Source: an uncultured Dialister sp.
Lineage (GTDB): Bacteria > Bacillota > Negativicutes > Veillonellales > Dialisteraceae
Reading direction: 5' to 3'
Length of the DNA stretch: 64,000 nt
NCBI GenBank assembly: GCA_934178345.1
Contig: CAKPQG010000006.1
Coordinates: 47,766 to 111,765 of the forward strand
The notes below the pieces were generated by a model. It had not been told where the DNA came from and did not search any database. It worked only from the letters and a program-made list of their open reading frames with translations. Position 1 is the first letter of the stretch. The number at the start of each line of letters is the position of its first letter. Positions 53,193 through 59,233 of this stretch are shown one piece after another. The translations under genes and the position numbers were made by a program.

Positions 53193-53229
53193 GAGAGAGA
53201 AGTTTTTTTTACGATGCGTGGTTAGAGAT

Positions 53230-53338
53230 AGAGATTAAGAGTAACTAGTGACTAGGGACTGGTGACTAAAAGCCACTTTCGGGCATCGCCCAATAAAAAA
53301 AGCGGCAAATCCGCCACCATATAAGCCTTCCCCGCATG
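53230..53338. repeat. Array and hairpin spacer
   Basis: Contains a GTGACTAGGGACTGG array, GGGCATCGCCC and an AGCGGCAAATCCGCC hairpin, ending in the CCTTCCCCGCATG half-module. Confidence 0.6.
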
Positions 53339-53576
53339 GGTAATGCTATTAAGTTAAGGAAAATGTTAGCGCCGTAACGACTTGCTTCCCCCTTCGGGGG
53401 AAGTGCCGAAGGCGATAGGGGCATGCTAGCGGTATTGCGTGCTATGTTGAATAGTCCGATGCTATCAATATTCCAACACTTACATGCAATACCGCTACGT
53501 AGCCCCCTCAGCCCTTCGGGCAGCTCCCCCGATGGGGAGCCAAGAATGATCTGCCGCTTAACTTAATAGCATTGCC
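53339..53576. mobile_element. MITE-2 copy d (intact ends)
   Basis: A 238-bp element, same family and nearly same length as 35374-35610. The ends are GGTAATGCTATTAAGTTAAG and CTTAACTTAATAGCATTGCC, with CGCATG on both flanks. It is non-coding. Confidence 0.75.
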
Positions 53577-54150
53577 CGCATGGGGAAAGCTACGATACGA
53601 GAATACCCTCTTCTAAAAAAGGCGGCACACCACCCTTGTGAGGCTATCCTCTCCCCAAGCACCGTCATCCCGAGCACAGCCGAGGGATCTTTATGGCACT
53701 GCCGCCATATGCACACATGCGCCCTCTCTCAAACGACACCTTGGGGCTTCCTTTTTCGTCTTTCTCTCACTCACGGTTTACCAGTCTGCAAGAAGGATCC
53801 CTCCACTTCGACCCTCATGATACACAAGAAAGACGGATCGTCTCACATCCTCTTTCATACCGCTACGTAGATCCATCCTGCGCCTTCGGCGCGGATCGTT
53901 TGGCCTCACAGGAAGGCGCCTTAATGGGCAGGCTAAGCGCCTCTTTGGATTAGGCCAAACTCGGAAGTCCCTCTGCGGGACTTCCGTCTCCAAGGGCCTA
54001 CTCGTATCGTTGTTATGACTGGTAACTCATGACTTGAATACCACCTTCGGGCATCGCCCCATATATATTGCGGCGAAGCCGCCACCTTCATTCCTCATTC
54101 CTCATTTTCCCTTGCTTCTCATGCTATAATAATATGATGTAACTATTCTC
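53577..54150. repeat. Repeat mosaic upstream of yitT-like gene
   Basis: Contains a TCATCCCGAGCACAGCCGAGGGATC unit, GGTTTACCAGTCTGCAAGAAGG and GAAAGACGGATCGTCTCACAT (both repeated near 63650-63720), GCGCCTTCGGCGC, GGAAGTCCCTCTGCGGGACTTCC, GGGCATCGCCCC, CGGCGAAGCCGCC and ATTCCTC arrays. No gene is seen. Confidence 0.7.
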
Positions 54151-54194
54151 ACCGCACCCTTGGTGCTTCCATTTTCAAAAGAAAGGACCCACTC

Positions 54195-55247
54195 ATGAAC
54201 ACCCCGTTGGGGGCTGACTACAGAAGCCCCACTTTCTGGCAGCGGCTGTTATTCATTCTGGCCATCACTGTGGTCGGTACATTTCTCTACTCCGTCGGCA
54301 TCAATGCCTTCTACGTCCCCCATCACTTTCTGGCAGGCGGGCTCACCGGCATCGCGATGATCCTGAACTACCTGACGGGCTTCCCCATCGGTATCGCGAA
54401 CCTCATCCTGAACATCCCGATCCTTCTTCTTGCCCTGAAGTTCATGGGAAAATTCTACACCCTGATCACCATCATAGGCACCGTGCTCTGCTCCGTCTTC
54501 ATCGACCTCACCGCACCGCTCGCCACCATGTCCTCCGTGAAAGAGCCGCTCGTCTCCGCCATCGCAGGCGGCGTCATCCTCGGCCTTGGCATGGGGCTCC
54601 TCTACCGTTACAACAGCAACACCGGCGGCCTCGATGTCATCGGCGCGATCCTGAAGAAATACTACAATCTGGAAATCGGCTACGTCGTCTTTGCGCTGAA
54701 CTTCCTGATCGTCATGGCCAGTGCCTGGATCTTTGCCTTGGAGCTCGCCATCTGCACCCTGATCGCGATGTATATCAATGCGAATCTCTCGAGCCGCCTT
54801 GTCATCGGCTTCGCCCAGCGGAAAGCCGCCTTCATCGTTTCTGACAAGCCGCTTGAGATCGCAGACGCCATCCTCCGCAACATCCACCACGGTGCGACTC
54901 TCCTCTATGGCCAGGGCGCCTTCTCCGGCATGGATAAGCGCATCGTCTTCGCCATCGTCGACCTGACGCAGATCACGAAACTCCGTCACTACATCGAAGA
55001 AATCGACCCGCATGCCTTTCTCTTCATCATGAATACCACAGACGTCATCGGCCGCGGCTTTACGAGCCCGCTCTCCACCGTGAAGACCATGCCGAAGTCC
55101 ATGCGCTACACCAGCAGCCCCGAGGGCGAAATGGTCCCCACGCGCATGTGGCAGTATGAAATGGACGAAGAAGCCCACCCGAATCAGGGCGAGGCCGCCC
55201 GCGAAGCAGAAAAAATCGCAAGGAAACGCATGAGCTATAGAAAATAA
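54195..55247 (+). CDS. YitT family membrane protein (DUF161 + DUF2179)
   Basis: 350 aa with AAGAAAGGA 9 nt upstream. The N-terminal half has five or six membrane helices of the YitT_membrane family, with the typical GINAFYVPHHFLAGGLTGIAMILNYLTGFPIGI (about 36-68) and a glycine-rich segment TGGLDVIGAILKK. The C-terminal soluble DUF2179 domain (about 225-300) reads GATLLYGQGAFSGMDKRIVFAIV...DPHAFLFIMNTTDVIGRGF. A charged tail of about 40 residues follows. The transport role, if any, is unknown. A terminator overlaps the end. Confidence 0.87.
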   Translation: MNTPLGADYRSPTFWQRLLFILAITVVGTFLYSVGINAFYVPHHFLAGGLTGIAMILNYLTGFPIGIANLILNIPILLLALKFMGKFYTLITIIGTVLCSVFIDLTAPLATMSSVKEPLVSAIAGGVILGLGMGLLYRYNSNTGGLDVIGAILKKYYNLEIGYVVFALNFLIVMASAWIFALELAICTLIAMYINANLSSRLVIGFAQRKAAFIVSDKPLEIADAILRNIHHGATLLYGQGAFSGMDKRIVFAIVDLTQITKLRHYIEEIDPHAFLFIMNTTDVIGRGFTSPLSTVKTMPKSMRYTSSPEGEMVPTRMWQYEMDEEAHPNQGEAAREAEKIARKRMSYRK

Positions 55248-55298
55248 AAAAGGGGCTGTGAAGAAATAAATCCTCATTTCTTCATAGCTCCTTTTTTA
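55248..55298 (+). terminator. Terminator of the YitT gene
   Basis: A 16-bp stem GGGGCTGTGAAGAAAT / ATTTCTTCATAGCTCC (near perfect) followed by T6. A near copy of the hairpin is at 29171-29222. Confidence 0.85.
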
Positions 55299-55392
55299 TT
55301 TTCTTTCATTTGGTTCAGGGTTCAGGGTTCAGGTGGCGGCTTCGCCGCCTTTTTTAGAAGATGGTATTCTCGTATCGCAGCCTTCCCCTCTA
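55299..55392. repeat. TTCAGGG units and hairpins
   Basis: Contains GGTTCAGGGTTCAGGGTTC, CGGCTTCGCCG and a CCTTCCCCTCTAGG half-hairpin. The same order as 29232-29560, but interrupted here by a MITE-2. Confidence 0.65.
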
Positions 55393-55700
55393 GGTAATGC
55401 TATTAAGTTAAGGAAATCGTTAGCTACGTAACGTCTTGCTTCCCCCTTCGGGGGAAGTGCCGAAGGCAATATGTGCAAGCGAACTGGATTTTTAGGAGCG
55501 CAGCGACGCTAAAATCCAGTGAGACGCCATTTCGAGCGCAGCGAGATGGGGCATGCCAGCGGTATAGCGTGCTATGTTGAATAGTCCGATGCTATCGATA
55601 TTCCAACACTTTCATGCAATACCGCTACGTAGCCCCCTCACCCCTTCGGGGAGCTCCCCCGCTGGGGAGCCAAGAACGTTCTGCCGCTTAACTTAATAGC
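55393..55700. mobile_element. MITE-2 copy e (with a nested hairpin insert)
   Basis: The family ends are present (GGTAATGCTATTAAGTTAAG and CTTAACTTAATAGC), with CCTTCCCCTCTAGG on both sides. It is about 70 bp longer than other copies because of a nested hairpin CTGGATTTT...AAAATCCAG near 55490-55525. Confidence 0.7.
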
Positions 55701-55708
55701 CTTCCCCT

Positions 55709-55852
55709 CTAGGGGAAGGTGCCCCGCAGGGGCGGATAGGGTGACTATGGCATGAAAGACAGTTGGGATAAGGTTTCCCAGTCACTCCCATGAGAGCTGC
55801 AAGTCCCCCGCGGCAGATTGAACGCGAAAATGAGATGATCGTTATTTCACAT
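55709..55852. repeat. Conserved 140-bp element of unknown type (copy 2)
   Basis: Closely matches 29560-29702. The TGGGA-TAAGGTT-TCCCA hairpin keeps pairing where copy 1 has a G, which hints at RNA structure. It lies just left of the toxin array. Confidence 0.5.
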
Positions 55853-55915
55853 CGCCTTTTTTGGGCGGGGATGGGAATATCCCCTTCCACTGGCTGCTGC
55901 CTGTCATTTCTGCTA

Positions 55916-56074
55916 GGGAAACACTAATTAAATCGTTGTCAGATTTCATTCTTGGATTTTTATACAGAGCAAGGAATCATCTGACGCGAATAGCGAGCTA
56001 TTTAAGGAAGATGATGACGAAGCTATGTATAAAAATCCATATGAAATCTGACAACGATTTAATCAGCGTTTCCC
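55916..56074. mobile_element. MITE-1, TA-flanked, inserted in the promoter of toxin copy 1
   Basis: 159 bp with inverted ends: GGGAAACACTAATTAAATCG at the left and its near-complement CGATTTAATCAGCGTTTCCC at the right. About 34 bp match with two differences, continuing through TTGTCAGATTTCAT. TA flanks both sides (55914-55915, 56075-56076). Removing the element and one TA restores the promoter seen in copies 2 and 3 (TTTCTGCTATACTAATTG). TA target choice is typical of Tc1/IS630-type mobilisation. No transposase is seen. Confidence 0.85.
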
Positions 56075-56080
56075 TATACT
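56075..56080 (+). promoter_or_regulatory. -10 element of toxin unit 1, cut off from its upstream region
   Basis: TATACT as in units 2 and 3, but the 5' half of the promoter is displaced by the 159-bp element. Confidence 0.55.
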
Positions 56081-56134
56081 AATTGCGTCACACGTGAGCT
56101 CCCCGGAGAATCGTGACGGGAGGGAGGCACCTGT

Positions 56135-56220
56135 ATGGAAAGTATATCACATTTTTGATTTCTGTCGCAGCAAGTATCGTAGCCTACTACATTTGCAAAT
56201 GGCTTGACGGAAATCGCTAG
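56135..56220 (+). pseudogene. Frameshifted small membrane toxin, unit 1
   Basis: Homologous to the 28-aa peptides of units 2 and 3. A single-base deletion (TATATC where the antisense gene has TATATTC) puts a TGA after six residues. Restoring the T gives MESIFTFLISVAASIVAYYI followed by CKWLDGNR, a full 28-aa peptide. The ribosome-binding site GGGAGG and the leader dyad GTCAC...GTGAC are kept. Confidence 0.8.
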
Positions 56221-56242
56221 CAGTGCTTGATAAGCCTACGTC

Positions 56243-56291
56243 AAGAAAGAACCCCTATGAGATGTACGAGATCTCATAGGGGTTCTTTCTT
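56243..56291. terminator. Bidirectional terminator of unit 1
   Basis: A 21-bp perfect stem (arms 56243-56263 and 56271-56291, AAGAAAGAACCCCTATGAGAT and its complement) with a 7-nt loop, shared by the convergent toxin and antisense transcripts. Confidence 0.9.
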
Positions 56292-56323
56292 TTGGCACCA
56301 CATGGGTATATTCACATTTGCCT
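56243..56323 (-). ncRNA. Antisense/antitoxin RNA, unit 1
   Basis: Predicted RNA of about 80 nt from the promoter at 56330-56358 to the shared terminator. Its block opposite 56294-56319 (plus strand GGCACC, ATGG, TATATTCACATTT) matches the toxin-1 start region. It still carries the T that the toxin has lost. Confidence 0.7.
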
Positions 56324-56329
56324 ATCCGT

Positions 56330-56358
56330 ATCTTAGCACGATTCACTCACTCCATCAA
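56330..56358 (-). promoter_or_regulatory. Antisense RNA promoter, unit 1
   Basis: The minus strand has -35 TTGATG (56353-56358), exactly 17 nt, then -10 TAAGAT (56330-56335). The same design occurs in units 2 and 3. Confidence 0.8.
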
Positions 56359-56427
56359 CACCGGTTTCCTCCAGCCCCGAAGGCGGAAATGTTTCCCCGT
56401 CCGCTAGCTGCTGCCTGCCATTTCTGC

Positions 56428-56433
56428 TATACT
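56428..56433 (+). promoter_or_regulatory. Toxin promoter (-10), unit 2
   Basis: TATACT preceded by the conserved CTGCCTGCCATTTCTGC. The -35 is weak. The transcript would start near 56440 and its leader holds a GTCAC...GTGAC dyad (about 56440-56470) with CTCCCC able to pair with the GGGAGGGGG ribosome-binding site. Confidence 0.65.
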
Positions 56434-56485
56434 AATTGCGTCACACGTGAGCTCCCCGGAGAATCGTGACGGGAGGGGGTGCTCT

Positions 56486-56572
56486 ATGGAATACATCTTC
56501 ACATTTTTTAATTCCATCGCAGCAAGTGTCGTAGCCTACTACATTTGCAAATGGCTTGATGGAAACCGTTAG
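56486..56572 (+). CDS. 28-aa membrane peptide, putative type I toxin, unit 2
   Basis: The peptide reads MEYIFTFFNSIAASVVAYYI followed by CKWLDGNR. One hydrophobic helix (about residues 3-20) ends in a basic/aromatic KWLD motif and a polar tail, the usual design of small membrane-acting type I toxins. A strong GGGAGGGGG site lies 6 nt before ATG. The gene is followed by a bidirectional terminator and faced by an antisense RNA gene whose sequence matches this start region. The layout is that of Fst/par loci, though the peptide itself is not Fst-like. Toxicity is inferred, not shown. Confidence 0.78.
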   Translation: MEYIFTFFNSIAASVVAYYICKWLDGNR

Positions 56573-56591
56573 CAGTGCTTGATAAGCCTAA

Positions 56592-56646
56592 AAAAAGAAA
56601 GAAGCCCGATGAAATCTTGACCATTTCATCGGGCTTCTTTCTTTTT
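56592..56646. terminator. Bidirectional terminator of unit 2
   Basis: A 24-bp perfect stem (56592-56615 and 56623-56646) around a 7-nt loop, ending in T5 in the sense direction and starting with A5. The stem sequence differs from unit 1, but its design is the same. Confidence 0.9.
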
Positions 56647-56675
56647 GGTGCCTATGGGCATCTTCACATTTGCCT
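56592..56675 (-). ncRNA. Antisense/antitoxin RNA, unit 2
   Basis: About 84 nt from the promoter at 56682-56710 to the shared terminator. Plus-strand blocks GGTGCCTATGG (56647-56657) and CATCTTCACATTT (56659-56671) repeat the toxin-2 ribosome-binding and start region (GGTGC.CTATGG, CATCTTCACATTT), so the RNA can base-pair across the start codon. Confidence 0.75.
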
Positions 56676-56681
56676 ACCCGT

Positions 56682-56710
56682 ATCTTAGCACGATTCACTC
56701 ACTCCGTCAA
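56682..56710 (-). promoter_or_regulatory. Antisense RNA promoter, unit 2
   Basis: -35 TTGACG (56705-56710), 17 nt, then -10 TAAGAT (56682-56687) on the minus strand. Confidence 0.85.
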
Positions 56711-56786
56711 CGCCGGTTTCCTCCAGCCCCGAAGGCGGAAATGTTTCCCCGTCCGCTGGCTGCTGGTTGCTGCCTGTCATTTCTGC

Positions 56787-56792
56787 TATACT
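56787..56792 (+). promoter_or_regulatory. Toxin promoter (-10), unit 3
   Basis: TATACT with the conserved upstream CTGCCTGTCATTTCTGC. The leader dyad is GTCAC...GTGAC, and CTCCT can pair with the AAGGAGG site. Confidence 0.65.
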
Positions 56793-56848
56793 AATTGCGT
56801 CACACTGCAACTCCTCGCACGAGAATCGTGACAAGAAGGAGGTGCCTT

Positions 56849-56935
56849 ATGGATTTCATCATTACCTTTTGTGGTTCTGTCGCAGCAAGCATGATCGCGC
56901 ATTATCTTTGCAAATGGCTTGACAGGAAAACCTAG
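56849..56935 (+). CDS. 28-aa membrane peptide, putative type I toxin, unit 3
   Basis: The peptide reads MDFIITFCGSVAASMIAHYL followed by CKWLDRKT, with an AAGGAGG site 6 nt before ATG. It shares the AAS...YxCKWLD core with unit 2 but diverges in the first nine codons, exactly where its antisense RNA also diverges. The single hydrophobic helix and basic tail suggest membrane action. It is the most distal intact unit of the tandem array. Confidence 0.78.
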   Translation: MDFIITFCGSVAASMIAHYLCKWLDRKT

Positions 56936-56973
56936 CAGTGCTTGATAAGCCTAAGCTCACTTGTGCTTTGAAC

Positions 56974-57020
56974 AAGAAGAACCCCCAAAAGATCTCGCAC
57001 ATCTTTTGGGGGTTCTTCTT
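56974..57020. terminator. Bidirectional terminator of unit 3
   Basis: A 20-bp perfect stem (56974-56993 and 57001-57020) around a 7-nt loop, serving both convergent transcripts. Confidence 0.9.
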
Positions 57021-57049
57021 TTATGCCTATGGCATCATTACCTTTGCCT
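56974..57049 (-). ncRNA. Antisense/antitoxin RNA, unit 3
   Basis: About 76 nt from the promoter at 57056-57084. Plus-strand blocks TGCCTATGG (57024-57032) and CATCATTACCTTT (57033-57045) repeat the toxin-3 start region (TGCC.TTATGG, CATCATTACCTTT) and not that of units 1 or 2. Confidence 0.75.
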
Positions 57050-57055
57050 ATCCGT

Positions 57056-57084
57056 ATCTTAGCACGATTTTCCACACGCGTCAA
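57056..57084 (-). promoter_or_regulatory. Antisense RNA promoter, unit 3
   Basis: -35 TTGACG (57079-57084), 17 nt, then -10 TAAGAT (57056-57061) on the minus strand. The 17-nt spacer sequence differs from unit 2 in its first half, but its length is kept. Confidence 0.85.
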
Positions 57085-57242
57085 CGCTCTTTGCTGCCAT
57101 TCCAATCCCATGCATCATCCTGAGCGGTGGAAAACGAAATACCAGTCACTAGTCACTAGTCACCAATCACCAGTCACTATCATATAAAATTGCGGCGCAG
57201 CCGCCACCTGCATTTCTCATTTCTCATTTCTAATTTCTAATT

Positions 57243-58226
57243 TTAATATCCTCGTATCTGCTTTTCATCCGACAGATCGAAGAGATTTCCATAGCCTGCA
57301 TTTGCCAGCGCCTTCACCGCGTAGACACAGTTCTGCGATGCGGCGTAAATATAGCGGTCATCGACCGGAACGATGTGCTGGGCCGCGCGCATCTGAGCGA
57401 TCGCCGGATTAGCCAGGAAATCATCCCGATATTTCCCCGCCCCCGTCGTATCCGAGGAACGGTCGGTCGAGACGAAGAGCATATCCGGATCCGCCTTGAT
57501 GATGAGCTCGGGTGAAATGGCCTGCCCGTTCGCGCCGCCTGCCTTTTCGATCGCATTCTCCAGACGCGCCCGCGTCAAAAGCTCGTGGAACATCGAGCCG
57601 GGTCCCCCATAGCGTGTCATCTGCGAGACCAGGTACACCACCGGCTTCTTGTCCGTACGCGCTCCCAGCGTATCATCCACCTCTTTCAGCTGGCGGTCCA
57701 TCTCGCGGATCACATTCTCGCCGCGCTCCTTCTCCCCGACCGCCGCCGCAATGATCCGCACATCATCCTTCACCTGCTGGATCGAGCGCGGGCCGTCGAT
57801 CACCACGACAGGGATGCCCAGATTGCGATACATCGTGAGCTCCTCGCCCTTCGTGTACGTCGAAGCCACCACCAGATCCGGCCGCGCCTGCGTCACAAGC
57901 TCCATCGACAGCCCCGAGAGAGGAATGGTCATCGGGATATCCTTCGTATCCTCTGCAATATAGGAAATCGCCGGATCACGATCCGCCTCCGTCGCTCCCA
58001 CCAGATGATCCGCCGTCACGACACCCAGAAGCATCGTATCGATCGATGCCGAATTTCCCAAGATCCGCTTTGGCTTGCCGGGGATCTTCACTTCCTGCCC
58101 CGTCGCATCGACCACGGCATAGCTCTCTCCCTGACCGCTCATCGCCACCTGCTTCACCCCGCAGCCCGTCGTAGAAACGGAAAGCAGGATCGCCAATCCC
58201 AGTCCCATCGTTCGATATATTTTCAT
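57243..58226 (-). CDS. ABC transporter substrate-binding lipoprotein (siderophore/cobalamin type)
   Basis: 327 aa with AGGAGG 4 nt upstream. A lipoprotein signal peptide ends in STTGC (Cys22). The mature part is a cluster A-II (FepB/BtuF-like) binding protein: VVDATGQEVKIPGKPKRILGNSASIDTML (about 38-66), ELVTQARPDLVVAS, LGIPVVVIDG, and the C-terminal lobe SPELIIKADPDMLFVS and FLANPAIAQMRAAQHIVPVDDRYIY. These proteins capture ferric siderophores, heme or cobalamin for an inner-membrane ABC importer. No permease or ATPase gene is adjacent. A TTGACA lies about 50 nt upstream. Confidence 0.82.
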   Translation of the reverse strand: MKIYRTMGLGLAILLSVSTTGCGVKQVAMSGQGESYAVVDATGQEVKIPGKPKRILGNSASIDTMLLGVVTADHLVGATEADRDPAISYIAEDTKDIPMTIPLSGLSMELVTQARPDLVVASTYTKGEELTMYRNLGIPVVVIDGPRSIQQVKDDVRIIAAAVGEKERGENVIREMDRQLKEVDDTLGARTDKKPVVYLVSQMTRYGGPGSMFHELLTRARLENAIEKAGGANGQAISPELIIKADPDMLFVSTDRSSDTTGAGKYRDDFLANPAIAQMRAAQHIVPVDDRYIYAASQNCVYAVKALANAGYGNLFDLSDEKQIRGY

Positions 58227-58410
58227 GCGTCCTCCTATGATAGAAATCTTTGTTGTTTCTAATCATAACATAAAAATACTGTCAATGGCGAGAAAGAGGT
58301 TTCATAGGTTCTATAGGTTCCAAGGAGGGACGGCGCATAAAAATCAGAAGCGCCGTGAATTTTAGATGAGAGGTACTCTCTTTTAGTCCCTAGCTACTCA
58401 TCCCTAATCC
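58227..58410. repeat. Short repeat spacer
   Basis: Contains GGTTCTATA units, an AGAAGCGCCGTG piece of the GCGGCGC hairpin, and GTCCCTAGCTACTC/GGGATTA arrays that write the last codons of the HAD gene. Confidence 0.65.
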
Positions 58411-59058
58411 CTAGTCACCAGCCACCAATTCTTCCAAAGCATCTGTCAGCACCTTGTACACGCCGACCGTGAGCGATGCGATCTCCTCCGTGACGGGCAT
58501 GAGGTCGGGGATGAGGATCGGCTTCATGCCGGCTGCGTGTGCCGCACGGATGCCATTCGGACTGTCCTCAAAGACGTAACAATCCGCCGGAGGGACGCCC
58601 AGTCTTTTCGCAGCCAGCAGAAAAATATCCGGCGCCGGCTTCCCGTGAAGGACTTCATCCCCGCTCGCAATGGCAGAGAAATAGGATGTAAAGCCGCTGA
58701 CAGACAGATTGCTCTCGATCTGCGCCCGCCGTCCGCTGCTCCCGATCGCCATAGGGATGCCGCGCGCGTGAAGCGCTGTAAGGATTTCTCGACAGCCGGG
58801 CTTCAGGGGCACGCCGCGCGCAAGCTCCTCCGCCACGCGCCGCTTGCACTCCTGCTGGATCTCCGTGCCATCCTTCACATGGTAATGCTTCTCGATGATG
58901 CGGTTCATCACCTCGCCCGAGGTGCCGCAGATCTCATACTTGAACGTTTCTGAAAGTGAAATGCCCCGCTCTTTCGCGATGGCATTCCAGTACTTCTGAA
59001 AGACAGCCTCTGTATCAAAAAGCGTGCCGTCCATGTCAAAAATGACCGCTGTGGACAT
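58411..59058 (-). CDS. HAD-superfamily phosphatase/phosphomutase (beta-phosphoglucomutase-like subgroup)
   Basis: 215 aa with AAAGGAG upstream. The four HAD motifs are present: FDMDGTLFDTE (about 7-17, nucleophile Asp8 and acid/base Asp10), the GSS motif AIGSSGRRAQ, the lysine in GKPAPDIFLLAAKRL and the acidic motif VFEDSPNGIRAAHAAGM. The helical cap sits between motifs 1 and 2 (C1 cap). Such enzymes remove phosphate from sugar phosphates, phosphoglycolate or nucleotides, or isomerise sugar phosphates. The substrate is not set by context. The C-terminal VAGD* (GTG GCT GGT GAC TAG) is identical to a stretch of the adjoining repeat array. Confidence 0.87.
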   Translation of the reverse strand: MSTAVIFDMDGTLFDTEAVFQKYWNAIAKERGISLSETFKYEICGTSGEVMNRIIEKHYHVKDGTEIQQECKRRVAEELARGVPLKPGCREILTALHARGIPMAIGSSGRRAQIESNLSVSGFTSYFSAIASGDEVLHGKPAPDIFLLAAKRLGVPPADCYVFEDSPNGIRAAHAAGMKPILIPDLMPVTEEIASLTVGVYKVLTDALEELVAGD

Positions 59059-59233
59059 GTTGATTCTCCTTTGCTGGGATAATGACTGTGGATTCGATTG
59101 AGGACTACGAGACTGAGAGACTGGGAGACATTAGACTTCTGACCGCTGTCATCTGACCTCTGATGTCTAACGTCTAATGTCTAACGTCTCCTAGTCTCTA
59201 AGTCTCCAAGTCTCAGGCGAGCTCTTTCTCTTC
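59059..59233. repeat. GTCTAAT/GTCTAAC heptamers and AGTCTCTA octamers
   Basis: A run of GTCTAAC/GTCTAAT heptamers followed by AGTCTCYA octamers lies between the HAD and pilC genes. The array type differs from most others in the window. Confidence 0.7.

Noticed and set aside
53157..53221. The tpsB upstream palindrome as a plain terminator for plus-strand transcription
   Set aside because: No plus-strand gene precedes it, and the T8 run is 12 nt from the stem base, too far for an intrinsic terminator.
57085..57242. A fourth toxin unit to the right of unit 3
   Set aside because: The conserved CTGCC..TTTCTGCTATACT promoter block and a KWLD frame do not recur. Only repeat DNA follows.
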